A stretch of DNA of 64,000 nucleotides from Vibrio sp. ES.051 (GCF_002563795.1 NZ_PDJL01000003.1:620001-684000), one strand, 5' to 3'. Shown: positions 35,135 through 44,325, counted from the stretch's first letter. The notes: generated by a model not told the origin, from the sequence alone. Program-made: numbers and translations.

Positions 35135-36139
35135 ATGGATTTTCGATCAGATACCGTCACTCAACCTACTCAAGCCATGCGACAAGCTATGTTTACCGCA
35201 CCAGTTGGTGATGATGTGTATGGTGATGACCCAACGGTCAATGCATTAGAAGAGTTTGCTGCTGAACTGGCGGGATTTGAAGCAGCCTTGTTTACCACGT
35301 CAGGCACTCAAGCAAACTTGCTGGGGTTAATGGCCCACTGCGAGCGCGGTGATGAATACCTATGCGGGCAGCAAGCGCACAATTATAAGTACGAAGCTGG
35401 CGGCGCGGCAGTGCTGGGGTCAATTCAACCTCAACCCATACAAAATAATCCCGATGGCACGTTACCATTTGATAAGCTAGAATCTGCCATTAAACCAGAC
35501 GACTGTCACTTTGCTCGTACTAAGTTGCTCAGCTTAGAAAATACAATTAACGGTAAGGTATTGCCTTTATCTTACCTCGCAGAAGCACGTGACTTTGTGA
35601 ATAAACACAACTTGAAACTGCACCTTGATGGCGCTCGCGTTTTTAATGCGGCCGTTGCACTGGATGTGCCAGTAAAAGAGGTTGGCCAGTACTTTGATTC
35701 GATGACCATTTGTCTATCAAAGGGCCTCGCAGCTCCAGTAGGCTCATTGTTGCTTGGCTCGGCGGAATATATCGCCAAAGCGAGACGTTTGAGAAAAATG
35801 GTAGGTGGTGGCATGCGCCAAGCGGGCATTCTAGCCGCAGCAGGTAAACTCGCTATCACGGAACAAGTCGCACAATTAAAACAAGATCACATCAATGCCA
35901 AAACGTTAGCTGCAGGTTTGGCTGAGCTTCCTGGGTTCTCGGTCAACCCTGATTTTGTTCAAACGAACATTGTTTTCGCAAAGCTGGATCCACAAGTAGA
36001 CATCCGGACCATCGCTGAAAAACTAAAAGCGCAAGGCATTATTATCACCGCCAGCAACCCAGTTCGTTTTGTTACACACAAAGATATCTCGGCACAAGAT
36101 ATCGACACTTTTCTCTCTCACCTTAACTCTCTACTTTAA
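35135..36139 (+). CDS. ltaE: Low-specificity L-threonine aldolase
   Basis: PLP enzyme that splits threonine or allo-threonine into glycine and acetaldehyde. It is 334 residues (E. coli LtaE 333) from the ATG at 35135, with AAGGAG just upstream; a longer frame to 35075 overlaps the Nudix gene and has no ribosome site. The start MDFRSDTVTQPT is diagnostic. The PLP lysine is Lys196 in CLSKGLAAPVGS, and HLDGARVFNAA holds the cofactor-binding Asp/Arg. It links functionally to glycine metabolism elsewhere in the window. Confidence 0.95.
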   Translation: MDFRSDTVTQPTQAMRQAMFTAPVGDDVYGDDPTVNALEEFAAELAGFEAALFTTSGTQANLLGLMAHCERGDEYLCGQQAHNYKYEAGGAAVLGSIQPQPIQNNPDGTLPFDKLESAIKPDDCHFARTKLLSLENTINGKVLPLSYLAEARDFVNKHNLKLHLDGARVFNAAVALDVPVKEVGQYFDSMTICLSKGLAAPVGSLLLGSAEYIAKARRLRKMVGGGMRQAGILAAAGKLAITEQVAQLKQDHINAKTLAAGLAELPGFSVNPDFVQTNIVFAKLDPQVDIRTIAEKLKAQGIIITASNPVRFVTHKDISAQDIDTFLSHLNSLL

Positions 36140-36156
36140 TTTGATTTTGATCATTG

Positions 36157-36180
36157 AGCTTCCCCTTAGGGGAAGCTTTA
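36157..36180 (+). terminator. Terminator after ltaE
   Basis: AGCTTCCCC / GGGGAAGCT, a 9-base perfect stem with a 3-base loop, then TTTA. Stem strong, T tract short. Confidence 0.75.
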
Positions 36181-36219
36181 TGGTAATCCCATTACCTACT
36201 GTCAAATAGAGAACTATTC

Positions 36220-36537
36220 ATGCTCAGATTCGTGTTTTTTGCCTCTCTTCTTTTTTCTTCGGTAGTTTCTGCTGAGTCTTTCGGGGATGCAGATAAAGGC
36301 AAAATTAAATCGCCAAGTTGTGTCTATTGCCATGGAACCAACGGTATAGCAGAGAACGACGCTTATCCAAGCCTTGCGGGTCAAAATGCACCGTATCTTT
36401 ACAACGCGATGAAAGCCTATCAGTCAGGTGAGCGTGAAGGCCCTCTTGCCGATATGATGGAGGCACAATTAAGAATGCTAGATGATGAAGACCTCCGCGA
36501 CGTGGCTGCATTTTTCGCAGAGAAAAAACGCAATTAA
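36220..36537 (+). CDS. Small periplasmic cytochrome c
   Basis: A 105-residue class I c-type cytochrome. The signal peptide covers about 1-18 (SVVSA). The haem-binding motif is CVYCH (Cys34, Cys37, His38), and the distal Met ligand is probably one of Met79, Met80 or Met86. The pattern GxNGIAENDAYPSLAGQNAPYL is typical of the c4/c5-like one-haem group, so it is probably a soluble electron carrier to a terminal oxidase or reductase. Monocistronic. Confidence 0.9.
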   Translation: MLRFVFFASLLFSSVVSAESFGDADKGKIKSPSCVYCHGTNGIAENDAYPSLAGQNAPYLYNAMKAYQSGEREGPLADMMEAQLRMLDDEDLRDVAAFFAEKKRN

Positions 36538-36586
36538 TTGGTTTTCCCACTTCAAAAAAACTCAAAAATAACGTAATTGCTCAATA

Positions 36587-36605
36587 CCAATACTTCCTGT
36601 ATTGG
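36587..36605. other. Hairpin after cytochrome c gene
   Basis: CCAATAC / GTATTGG, a 7-base stem with a 5-base loop, about 50 bases after the cytochrome stop. Possible weak terminator. Confidence 0.45.
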
Positions 36606-36649
36606 CATTTAAAGGTGAAATAGCTGATAAGAAAATCATGCTCACTGCG

Positions 36650-36678
36650 GGTCTTCATCTCCTTCTGAAATGAAGACC
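36650..36678. other. Inverted repeat between cytochrome c and blc
   Basis: GGTCTTCAT / ATGAAGACC, a 9-base perfect stem with an 11-base loop, between two convergent genes. May serve as a terminator for either. Confidence 0.5.
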
Positions 36679-36724
36679 ATAGAGGTAAATGAACGAATAG
36701 AATCTCCAATCTATCATTAGTGCT

Positions 36725-37246
36725 TTATTGAGCTTGATCGACAAGGATCAATTCATCAAGTTCAAAGCCTTTTTCTTTGGCTACTTGCTTAAAGCGTTCG
36801 ACGATTGCTTGATCGACGGTTGGCGTTCTGGAAAGCAGCCATAAGTAATCGTGATTGTAGCCCGATATAAATGCATAATCGTAGTTCTCACCTAACTCAA
36901 ATACGATATAGGATGAGTAAAAGGGTCCAAAGAATGAGACCTTCAGGTGGCCAATGTTTTCATCTTCGACAAAATAGGCTTTTCCTTCGGCTTGTGTCCA
37001 CGCTTGATCTTCTTTCGAGTACCCTTGGTTTATCACTCTCACACCGCCATCTTCACGGCGTTGGTATTCAGCGGTCACGTGCGATAAACCGCGTTCAAAT
37101 GAATGGTCAAGACGTGCAATCTCGTACCACTTACCTAAGTAAGGCTGTAAATCGAAGTTGTCTACTGGTTCCACGCCACTGGGTTTGGAAGTGCAGCCAA
37201 ACAAAGTCGCAAGTGATAAAAATAAAATTGTCTTTAGCGCTCTCAT
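36725..37246 (-). CDS. blc: Outer-membrane lipoprotein lipocalin (Blc)
   Basis: A bacterial lipocalin of 173 residues from the ATG at 37246. The lipoprotein signal ends in LFGC with the lipidated cysteine at position 18. The first lipocalin conserved region GKWYEIARLDH is clear, followed by a barrel and LWLLSRTP near the C-terminus. The open frame extends to 37390, but that part overlaps the DUF2999-like gene and its terminator, so it is not used. Likely binds lysophospholipids or fatty acids at the outer membrane. Confidence 0.93.
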   Translation of the reverse strand: MRALKTILFLSLATLFGCTSKPSGVEPVDNFDLQPYLGKWYEIARLDHSFERGLSHVTAEYQRREDGGVRVINQGYSKEDQAWTQAEGKAYFVEDENIGHLKVSFFGPFYSSYIVFELGENYDYAFISGYNHDYLWLLSRTPTVDQAIVERFKQVAKEKGFELDELILVDQAQ

Positions 37247-37306
37247 ACAACAACCTAAATCTGAATTAGTGACTGATTTCACTATAGAAGGCAAAGAATC
37301 GATCAA

Positions 37307-37340
37307 AAAGCTGGCAAAACAATCAAGTTTGCCAGCTTTT
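37307..37340 (-). terminator. Terminator after the DUF2999-like gene
   Basis: AAAGCTGGCAAA / TTTGCCAGCTTT, a 12-base perfect stem with a 9-base loop, flanked by A/T tracts on both sides. It ends transcription before blc, which needs its own promoter in the 60 bases that remain. Confidence 0.85.
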
Positions 37341-37358
37341 GGTTTTCTTGAAACGCGG

Positions 37359-37610
37359 TTATTGCTGCAACCTTTCTGTTGCTTCAACAACTTTTGAGAA
37401 GTCTAGACCCAGCTCTTCTACGGCTTCTTTAATCAGCGCTGGGTTTTGCATTACCTGTGCCATCAGAGCTTGAAGCTTATCTTGTGGAAGACCTAACTCG
37501 CTGACCGTTGCCATTGCAGCCAAAGGGTTTTGAGTTAATGCCTGAAATAGCTCGTGGATTTGCTCATCGCTAATATTGTTCTCTTTTAAGATCGCAAGAA
37601 TCGGGTTCAT
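37359..37610 (-). CDS. Small DUF2999-like protein
   Basis: An 83-residue protein, all helical in pattern, without membrane segments or cysteines. NPILAILKENNISDEQIHEL and the repeat-like NPLAAMATVSELGLPQDK / NPALIKEAVEELGLD suggest two similar helical hairpins. It resembles the Vibrionaceae small-protein family DUF2999 (from memory). The ATG at 37610 has AAGGTAA before it; the codon upstream is TTG. Function unknown. Confidence 0.75.
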   Translation of the reverse strand: MNPILAILKENNISDEQIHELFQALTQNPLAAMATVSELGLPQDKLQALMAQVMQNPALIKEAVEELGLDFSKVVEATERLQQ

Positions 37611-37755
37611 CAAATTACCTTTATATACTATATAAAACAGACCGGCAGTTTATCATTAGGTATTCGCTTTGTACTAGCAACTTGCACATCGTCACTTCGT
37701 AGGCTCAACTCCTTCCTTTGAAGTGCGCAACCTGCGATTACTGGTTTTTCAGATA

Positions 37756-37783
37756 CAAAAAAGCGCCTTCGATGAGGCGCTTT
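37756..37783 (-). terminator. Terminator after yciH
   Basis: On the minus strand AAAGCGCCT pairs with AGGCGCTTT around a 6-base loop and runs into Ts. Strong intrinsic terminator. Confidence 0.92.
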
Positions 37784-37796
37784 AGGGTTAGTTAAA

Positions 37797-38108
37797 TTAA
37801 CCGCCGGCTAATTTAACTGTCATGCCTTTTTTTTCAAGATGCGCTTTGATCTTGTCTCGAGCGTCACCTTGAATTTCTATGCTGCCGTCTTTTACCGAGC
37901 CGCCACAGCCACATACTTTTTTAAGTTCTGCTGCTAGCAGTTTTAGCGGTGCATCATCCAAGTCTAACCCCGTAATAATGCATACACCTTTGCCTTTTCG
38001 TCCTTTAGTTTGGCGCTGAACTCTTACGATACCATCGCCTTTAGGACGGTTTACTTTTTCTTCTTCCGGTTTAATTCGACCGGTTTCCGTTGAATATACC
38101 AAGGTCAT
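37797..38108 (-). CDS. yciH: SUI1/eIF1-like translation factor YciH
   Basis: A 103-residue bacterial homologue of eukaryotic initiation factor eIF1, thought to affect start-site fidelity. The SUI1 domain (about 25-100) shows GKGVCIITGLDLDDAPLK and KKVCGCGGSVKDGSIEIQGD, which are diagnostic. The ATG at 38108 begins one base after the TAG of the DUF3319-like gene; with no good ribosome site of its own, translation is probably coupled. Confidence 0.93.
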   Translation of the reverse strand: MTLVYSTETGRIKPEEEKVNRPKGDGIVRVQRQTKGRKGKGVCIITGLDLDDAPLKLLAAELKKVCGCGGSVKDGSIEIQGDARDKIKAHLEKKGMTVKLAGG

Positions 38109-38109
38109 T

Positions 38110-38499
38110 CTATTGTTTCTTTTGTTGTTGTGCTTGCATCGCTTTTTGCATTGCAACCAAATAAGCTTCGATATGGCGTTGAATTGCAGTTTTACTGCCT
38201 TTAATTAGCTTACCATTGAACATACAATACCAAGCATTGAGTTCGCCTGTATCGTTTTTAATAGTATAGCCGTTAAAAACTTCAGATTGTTGCACTCCGC
38301 CTGTATGCAGCGCTCTTTGATCAAGCGCCGCAAACTCTTTCGGGTCGATGATTGATGCGGTATCGCACCACCAATCTATACTCTTCTTTACCGCCGTCAA
38401 ACTACCTTGTAAAACGTGGTGTTTGATTTTAACCTTCCAAATACTGCCGTCTGGCCCGCCTGATTGCAGATTAAAACCTCTATAATTTGAAATCGCCAT
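38110..38499 (-). CDS. Hypothetical DUF3319-like protein
   Basis: A 129-residue soluble protein, no signal peptide. The sequence has an N-terminal strand-rich part (YRGFNLQSGGPDGSIWKVKI) and a C-terminal Gln/Lys-rich helix ending in QQQKKQ. I recall it as a Vibrio family (DUF3319), without known function. It ends one base before yciH, so the two form an operon. No other family features seen. Confidence 0.65.
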   Translation of the reverse strand: MAISNYRGFNLQSGGPDGSIWKVKIKHHVLQGSLTAVKKSIDWWCDTASIIDPKEFAALDQRALHTGGVQQSEVFNGYTIKNDTGELNAWYCMFNGKLIKGSKTAIQRHIEAYLVAMQKAMQAQQQKKQ

Positions 38500-38627
38500 A
38501 CCATTGAGTCATCTGTTTAATGCGTTAATATCATCATAATTGTTACTGAGCATTATTCAAATATAGCTTGAACAAACCTTGCTCAATCAAACAATTTTTA
38601 ACACAAAACAGGCCTCAATAACGTTAA

Positions 38628-39617
38628 TTACTTTGCACTATTTATGCAACATTCGAGGAATTCATGGAACTTGTGGCCATTGTTTTGAAGCATTTTAGGG
38701 AACATAGAGATTGGCGTCATGCCTGGGAATGTGTTGACTTCGTTTAGGTATATCTTGGCATCTTCTGTCAAGAAAAAATCGATGCGAGATAAATGACGAA
38801 GGTTCATCTGTTTAAATACGGTTTCAGAAGCGTGTTGAATTGCTTCTAACTGCTCTTGTGTTAGATTTTTGGCTTCCACTTCCGTCAATGAGTGACTAGC
38901 ACTGCTGTATTTTTCATCGTATGAATAAAAGGCACCATCCGGTGCAATCACTTCACCTGGTTTAGTAATGTGAAGCTGACCATTCATCTCATACGCTGCG
39001 ACTTCCAACTCTCTTGGCTTCACTGCTTTTTCCACTAGAACTTGATCTGAGAACCCAAAAGCATTATTCACAGCAGCCGCTAACGCCCCTCGCTCCATGA
39101 CACTGTAACAACCGACAGATGAGCCTTGACGCGCCGCCTTTACAAATACTTTTCCCCATTTTTCAAACATTTTTAACGCTTGAATGTGCGCTTCTTCGTC
39201 ATTACGAGTCAGAAACAAGTATGGTGTATTGGGAATACTAAGAGCGTCATACCAAAGCTTAGATGTAATTTTATTAAAACTATTGCTGCTCGCTTCAGGA
39301 CCACAGCCGAGGTAAGGAATGCCTGCAATTTCAAACAAAGATTGGATATCACCAGTCTCTCCTGGAAAACCATGTATGCAAGGTATGACGAAGTCAATGG
39401 TTTGACTCGACTCACTGGTACACAACTGTTTGCTATTCAGATCCAAATAAACCAACTCATCTTGAGCGGTCATCCAACCTTCGTTTTTTATTTCTACACG
39501 GATAACTTTCACATTTTCGATAAGATTTAGCTGTTGCTCGACAAAGTTTGCAGACAACAATGAAATCTCGTGCTCAGAAGAGCCGCCGCCGCATAGAAGA
39601 AGAATATTTTTAATCAT
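38628..39617 (-). CDS. ddlA: D-alanine--D-alanine ligase
   Basis: ATP-grasp enzyme that makes the D-Ala-D-Ala end of the peptidoglycan stem. It is 329 residues. The start LLLCGGGSSEHEISLLSA, PCIHGFPGETGDIQSLFEIA, and KAARQGSSVGCYSV (nucleotide and first-substrate loop) are typical Ddl; YLNEVNTFPGMTPISMFP is the metal-binding end. It stands alone, not in the mra/ftsZ cluster, so it is a second ddl (A type). Its weak ribosome site suggests modest expression. Confidence 0.92.
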   Translation of the reverse strand: MIKNILLLCGGGSSEHEISLLSANFVEQQLNLIENVKVIRVEIKNEGWMTAQDELVYLDLNSKQLCTSESSQTIDFVIPCIHGFPGETGDIQSLFEIAGIPYLGCGPEASSNSFNKITSKLWYDALSIPNTPYLFLTRNDEEAHIQALKMFEKWGKVFVKAARQGSSVGCYSVMERGALAAAVNNAFGFSDQVLVEKAVKPRELEVAAYEMNGQLHITKPGEVIAPDGAFYSYDEKYSSASHSLTEVEAKNLTQEQLEAIQHASETVFKQMNLRHLSRIDFFLTEDAKIYLNEVNTFPGMTPISMFPKMLQNNGHKFHEFLECCINSAK

Positions 39618-39727
39618 GGATCAATCTTTCCGTGACCTACAAAAGATACTATTTATTATGATAAACCTTTGAAGTGTGACGTACAGTAATTTTAATGTGA
39701 GGAATTCTGTTTGAATAGGATTTAAGC

Positions 39728-39759
39728 AAAAAATAAGGGAGCGAATAGCTCCCTTATTT
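39728..39759 (-). terminator. Terminator after SPOR lipoprotein gene
   Basis: AAATAAGGGAGC / GCTCCCTTATTT, a 12-base perfect stem with a 5-base loop; on the minus strand the 3' side runs into TTTTGC. Confidence 0.9.
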
Positions 39760-39765
39760 GATTTG

Positions 39766-40335
39766 TTAGTTTAACTTGTTAAGTGTTGGATAAGCCGACT
39801 TTTTGATGGCATCAATGCTCTTAACAAATGGCTTCAATTGTTGGAATTGAGCCGGCAGTGTTGAGATGGCTTGTTTTGCTTCATCACTTGTTGCGTAGTC
39901 ACCGTAAAGCACAGAGAACCACTTGGTACCGTTAACAACTTTATAGTTCTCCCAAATTGGTTGTTCACTTTGTGGCAGTTTATTGGCAAATTGGTCAACT
40001 TTAGCTTGGCTACCCAACGCGACTACCTGAATGGTGTAGCCAAATCGCTGAGTGTCTGTTTGATTCTTGCTTGGCGGTATAACCTTAACTGGTTTAGCCT
40101 GCTTTTTAGGCGTTAACTTAACGACTCTTTTCTCTTCAGGCTTTGCCGTCATTTTCACAACAGTTGGTTCTACATCTCTTTCCACTACTGCATTTTCAGA
40201 CGCCATAATAGGCTTAGATACACGGTCTGATTTGTAATCCTCTCGGTGGCTTTCAGAAGTGACATCTGTGATGTAAGTTTCCGATGCACAAGCAGAAAGT
40301 AAGACTGACAAGCCGATGATTGCGATTTTTTTCAT
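39766..40335 (-). CDS. SPOR-domain lipoprotein
   Basis: A 189-residue envelope protein. The lipoprotein signal ends in LSAC (Cys16). A charged, lysine-rich linker (about 20-105) is followed by a C-terminal SPOR domain (about 106-178: RFGYTIQVVALGSQAKVDQF, WFSVLYGDYATSDEAKQAI). SPOR domains bind denuded septal peptidoglycan, so it is probably enriched at division sites. Divergent from pat. Unlike DamX or FtsN it is anchored by lipid, more like RlpA-type proteins without the enzymatic domain. Confidence 0.9.
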   Translation of the reverse strand: MKKIAIIGLSVLLSACASETYITDVTSESHREDYKSDRVSKPIMASENAVVERDVEPTVVKMTAKPEEKRVVKLTPKKQAKPVKVIPPSKNQTDTQRFGYTIQVVALGSQAKVDQFANKLPQSEQPIWENYKVVNGTKWFSVLYGDYATSDEAKQAISTLPAQFQQLKPFVKSIDAIKKSAYPTLNKLN

Positions 40336-40571
40336 GAAGTAACAAACGCTCTGGATAAATATTAAGATAAATCATGCCGATAGCAGACTCGTTTATCAAG
40401 CATCAAATACAATAATCTGTGATTTTGATGTGATGAATAACACAAACTCCATAAGCATCGTCCACATTTTCTCCAATGTCTGGTCTGAAGACGTTTTATC
40501 AATAAATTATTCGTTTATGATTGATATGAAACCGATAAGCAAACGTGACTTGCAAACGGCTAGGAGTCAGC

Positions 40572-43205
40572 ATGAATAAACTACATAAACTCTTTAAACC
40601 CAACTCTGTGGCCGTTATTGGGGCATCTCAGAAAGAGTTGCGTGCAGGGCATGTTGTTATGCGCAATCTTCTGCAAAGCGGTTTTGGCGGTGCTATCATG
40701 CCGGTTACACCAAAATATAAAGCCGTGTCTGGTGTGATTGCTTATCCGGATGTTGCTGCCCTGCCCTATACGCCTGATATCGCTATTTTATGCACCAATG
40801 CTTCTCGTAATGAACAACTGCTAAAAGAATTAGATGAACGAGGCACGCCATTCGCGATTGTTATTTCAGACGATACTCAATATCTTAATATTTCCTCGCT
40901 CAATATTCGTGTTTTAGGCCCTAACAGTTTAGGGATTATTCTGCCTTGGAATAACTTCAACTGTACGTTTTCTCCCGTTGCGGCTAAGCCCGGAAAAATC
41001 GCATTCATTTCACAATCCGCAGCGGTATGTACCACAGTTCTGGATTGGGCCAATGATAAAAATATCGGCTTTTCTTCGTTTATTTCTATTGGTCGTGGCC
41101 AGGATATCGATTTTGCCGATTTACTCGATTACTTGAGTATGGATGGGAACACCGAAGCGATATTGCTGTATGTGGATTCTATCCAAGATGCGCGTCGATT
41201 CATGTCGGCAGCTCGAGCAGCCTCTCGTAACCGCCGTATTCTGGTTTTAAAAGCAGGTCGCTCGAAAGAAAAGAACACGTTTGACCAACAAGACGGCGAC
41301 ACACTGGATGTCATCTACGATTCGGCTATTCGCAGAACGGGTATGCTACGAGTAAGCAATACACATGAGCTATTTGCGGCAGTAGAAACCCTGACACATT
41401 CGGTGCCACTTCGAGGGGAGCGTCTGGCGATCATCACCAATGGCGGAGGCCCCGCTTTGATGTCTGTAGACACCTTAATCGAGCGCGGCGGTAAACTTGC
41501 AACACTGGATGAAGCTTCGGCTGAACAATTGAAAGCTGTTCTTCCTAAAAATTGGCGCCAAATAAACCCGATAGACCTTTCTGGTGATGCGACTAAAAAG
41601 CGCTATATCGATACACTTAATGCTCTGATGAATAACGATTGTGCTGATGCGATTTTGATTATGCACAGCCCTTCTGCAGTTTCAGATCCCCTCGACACCG
41701 CACAAGCGCTCATAGAGGTAATCAAAGCTCACCCGAGGCATAAACATTTCAACATTCTGACGAATTGGTCGGGTGAACAAACGTCTCGCGAAGCTAGACT
41801 AGCATTTACACTGGCTGGAATTCCGACTTATCGAACGCCAGAAAGCGCGGTTGTTGCATATATGCACCTTGTGGAGTACAGGCGCAACCAAAAGCAATTA
41901 ATGGAGACTCCTACAACCGCAGAGCCATTACACTCGGGTAGTGTTAGTTCCGCCAAAGAGTGGGTAGACCATAAATTACTGGATAAAAACACAGTCACGC
42001 TCGATACGCACCAAACGAGCCCATTATTTAAACTGTTTGGCTTTAATGTGCTGCCGACGTGGATTGCTTCCGATGAAATAGAAGCCGTACATATGGCAGA
42101 GAACATTGGTTACCCAGTCGCCGTAAAACTTCGCTCTCCCGATATCCCACATAAGTCGGATGTTCACGGCGTGGCGCTTAACTTGAGAAACAGCAGCGAG
42201 GTTTCTAATGCAGCCCAATCTATTTTGGATAGAGCTAAGCTTAGTTACCCTTCAGCAAATGTACATGGTTTATTAGTGCAAGGTATGGCCAAGCTAGGTA
42301 GCGCCGAAGAACTACGGATTAGCATTGCAGTTGATAAAGTATTTGGGCCCGTGATCCTATTAGGTCAAGGGGGATCAGAATGGAATATCGCGCAGGATGC
42401 AGTCGCAGCGTTACCACCGTTAAACATGACGTTAGCGCGTTACTTGGTGGTGGTGGCGTTAAAGTCAGGCAAGATTCGCTTGCAGAAACACAAAGACGCC
42501 ATTGATATTGCCGAGCTCTCTAAGTTCTTAGTTCGTATCTCCCAAATGGCGGTTGAGTTACCGGAAATACAAAAGCTGGACATCCATCCAGTTCTGGTGT
42601 CAGAACGCGACTTAACTATCATTGATGCAGACATCACATTATCAAAATACGAGGGCGACGCGCAGAAACGTCTCGCCATTCGTCCTTTCCCTGCCGAATT
42701 TGTTGAAACAGTTACACTTCGCGATGGCCAACCTATTCTACTTCGTCCTATTTTGCCTGAAGATGAGCCACTCCATGCGCAATTCATTAATAGCGTATCT
42801 AAAGAAGACCTGTATAAGCGTTTTTTCTCTGAAGTTGGCGAATTTAATCACGAAGCCTTAGCAAATTTCACACAAATAGATTATGACCGAGAAATGGCGT
42901 TTGTTGCCGTAGCTTTTGATAAGAGTGGGCCATCGATCATTGGTGTTGCTCGGGCACTGATTACTCCAGATAATAGTGATGCTGAGTTTGCTATTTTGGT
43001 TCGCTCTGATTTGAAAGGTAAGGGCTTAGGGAAAGTGCTGATGCAGAAAATCATCAGTTACTGCAAAATTAAAGGCACTAAACAAATGTCAGGGATGACA
43101 ATGCCCACTAACCGAGGCATGTTAATGTTGGCGCAGAGTCTTGGCTTTGAATTAGATGTCCAATTTGCTGATGGTACCGCAGACATGGTGTTACCATTGA
43201 ACTAG
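40572..43205 (+). CDS. Protein lysine acetyltransferase (PatZ/YfiQ type)
   Basis: An 877-residue multidomain enzyme that acetylates proteins such as acetyl-CoA synthetase. In order: CoA-binding/NDP-forming acyl-CoA synthetase-like domain (about 5-470; LFKPNSVAVIGASQKELRAGH at the start), ATP-grasp (about 480-690; GYPVAVKLRSPDIPHKSDVHG) and a C-terminal GNAT domain (about 705-877) with the acetyl-CoA loop LKGKGLGKVLMQKI. AGGAG stands 5 bases before the ATG at 40572; the frame extends 9 codons further without a ribosome site. Close in plan and size to E. coli PatZ (886). Confidence 0.92.
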   Translation: MNKLHKLFKPNSVAVIGASQKELRAGHVVMRNLLQSGFGGAIMPVTPKYKAVSGVIAYPDVAALPYTPDIAILCTNASRNEQLLKELDERGTPFAIVISDDTQYLNISSLNIRVLGPNSLGIILPWNNFNCTFSPVAAKPGKIAFISQSAAVCTTVLDWANDKNIGFSSFISIGRGQDIDFADLLDYLSMDGNTEAILLYVDSIQDARRFMSAARAASRNRRILVLKAGRSKEKNTFDQQDGDTLDVIYDSAIRRTGMLRVSNTHELFAAVETLTHSVPLRGERLAIITNGGGPALMSVDTLIERGGKLATLDEASAEQLKAVLPKNWRQINPIDLSGDATKKRYIDTLNALMNNDCADAILIMHSPSAVSDPLDTAQALIEVIKAHPRHKHFNILTNWSGEQTSREARLAFTLAGIPTYRTPESAVVAYMHLVEYRRNQKQLMETPTTAEPLHSGSVSSAKEWVDHKLLDKNTVTLDTHQTSPLFKLFGFNVLPTWIASDEIEAVHMAENIGYPVAVKLRSPDIPHKSDVHGVALNLRNSSEVSNAAQSILDRAKLSYPSANVHGLLVQGMAKLGSAEELRISIAVDKVFGPVILLGQGGSEWNIAQDAVAALPPLNMTLARYLVVVALKSGKIRLQKHKDAIDIAELSKFLVRISQMAVELPEIQKLDIHPVLVSERDLTIIDADITLSKYEGDAQKRLAIRPFPAEFVETVTLRDGQPILLRPILPEDEPLHAQFINSVSKEDLYKRFFSEVGEFNHEALANFTQIDYDREMAFVAVAFDKSGPSIIGVARALITPDNSDAEFAILVRSDLKGKGLGKVLMQKIISYCKIKGTKQMSGMTMPTNRGMLMLAQSLGFELDVQFADGTADMVLPLN

Positions 43206-43235
43206 ATAAGACTTTCTTGTCTTATATTTATTCAA

Positions 43236-43289
43236 CTTCTTAGGTTCAGTGGACATTGTAATATCAATGTTCGTTCTGAATCTAAGAAG
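43236..43289. other. Long hairpin between convergent pat and LysR genes
   Basis: CTTCTTAGGTTCAG pairs with CTGAATCTAAGAAG (14 bases, one G-T) as the outer stem, and ACATTG/CAATGT is an inner stem with a TAATAT loop, giving an imperfect ~20-pair 54-base hairpin. A smaller ATAAGAC/GTCTTAT hairpin (43206-43225) follows the pat stop. No T tract after the large one; it could be a transcript-end structure or a tiny repeat element. Confidence 0.6.
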
Positions 43290-43304
43290 CAAACCGTGAC
43301 GTTG

Positions 43305-44192
43305 TTATTTTAATTTCCAGTTCTTTTTCAGGTATTGAATACACCAAGACTTTGCTTCACCCATAGTATTTCTGCGCCATGCTAGGATAATATCCATCGG
43401 TTGCTCTTCTGTTCCTTCAATTCTCTTTAGTACCCCACTATCAATGAGTGGTTGTGCAATTTGGCCTGGTAGCGTACCAATACCTAGCCCTGCCGTTAAT
43501 GCGTCGACTTTAGCGGTAAAGTTTGTGACGGTTAATCGAGGCTGTTTTTGAATGATATTGATTGAGAGTGCTGGCTGTTCACGTGCAGTATCAGCAATTG
43601 CGATGATCCGGTATTTCTCTCTTGCTGCTTCATCGAACTGACCACTGCGCTTATGTACATAGTGCTCAGCTGCCGCGACCCAAACCATAGCCATTTTTCC
43701 GATTTTTTCAGATTTAACTTCTTGCGGTAACGTATCGAGCGATGGACAAATCAATAAGTCGGCTCTCCCAGAGTTGAGAGATTCCCAGCTCCCAGCAAGA
43801 ATCTCCTCCTGTAGTCGTATTCGTGTTGAGCTGACTTCAGCCAGCGCATCAACCATTGGGAAAAAATTAGAGATAGGAATGATGCCATCAAATGCGATAG
43901 TGATGTCCAACTCCCATCCATTAGCCAGTAATGTGGCATCATTAACGAGTTTTTCACTGGCCTGCAAAATGGCTCTCCCCCTTTCTAGGATGAGTTTGCC
44001 TGCTTCAGTAAAATGCGCCTTGTGACCAGAACGGTCAAAGATAATAATATCTAAATCTTGTTCGAGTTTTTGGATTTGATAACTCAGTGATGATGGGGCT
44101 CTGTCTAACTCATTCGCAGCAGCAGCAAAACTGCCTCTTCGGTCGATAGCATCCAGTATATGGAGCGCTTCTAGTGTTATTGGGCTCTGCAC
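43305..44192 (-). CDS. LysR-family regulator (YhaJ-like)
   Basis: A 295-residue LysR protein. The HTH part (LEALHILDAIDRRGSFAAAA, then SSLSYQIQKLEQDLDIIIFD) and the effector domain with IIAIADTAREQP and the C-terminal IILAWRRNTMGEAKSWC closely follow E. coli YhaJ as I remember it. YhaJ-type regulators respond to aromatic/quinone or nitrotoluene compounds and affect several virulence and stress genes. Convergent with pat; no divergent gene reveals the target. Confidence 0.87.
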   Translation of the reverse strand: MQSPITLEALHILDAIDRRGSFAAAANELDRAPSSLSYQIQKLEQDLDIIIFDRSGHKAHFTEAGKLILERGRAILQASEKLVNDATLLANGWELDITIAFDGIIPISNFFPMVDALAEVSSTRIRLQEEILAGSWESLNSGRADLLICPSLDTLPQEVKSEKIGKMAMVWVAAAEHYVHKRSGQFDEAAREKYRIIAIADTAREQPALSINIIQKQPRLTVTNFTAKVDALTAGLGIGTLPGQIAQPLIDSGVLKRIEGTEEQPMDIILAWRRNTMGEAKSWCIQYLKKNWKLK

Positions 44193-44325
44193 ATGAACTC
44201 TCTTAACGTGATTTACACCGCGCTGATGATCTTATCAAGATAATATAACTTTAAACAATATAACACATTGATTCGTGAAGACTAGAAAGGCGCTTAATTG
44301 TTGAAAATAAGTTTATAAAAACACA

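Noticed and set aside
37247..37390. 48-codon N-terminal extension of blc
   Set aside because: It would run through a strong terminator and the 3' end of the DUF2999-like gene; the lipoprotein signal starts at 37246.
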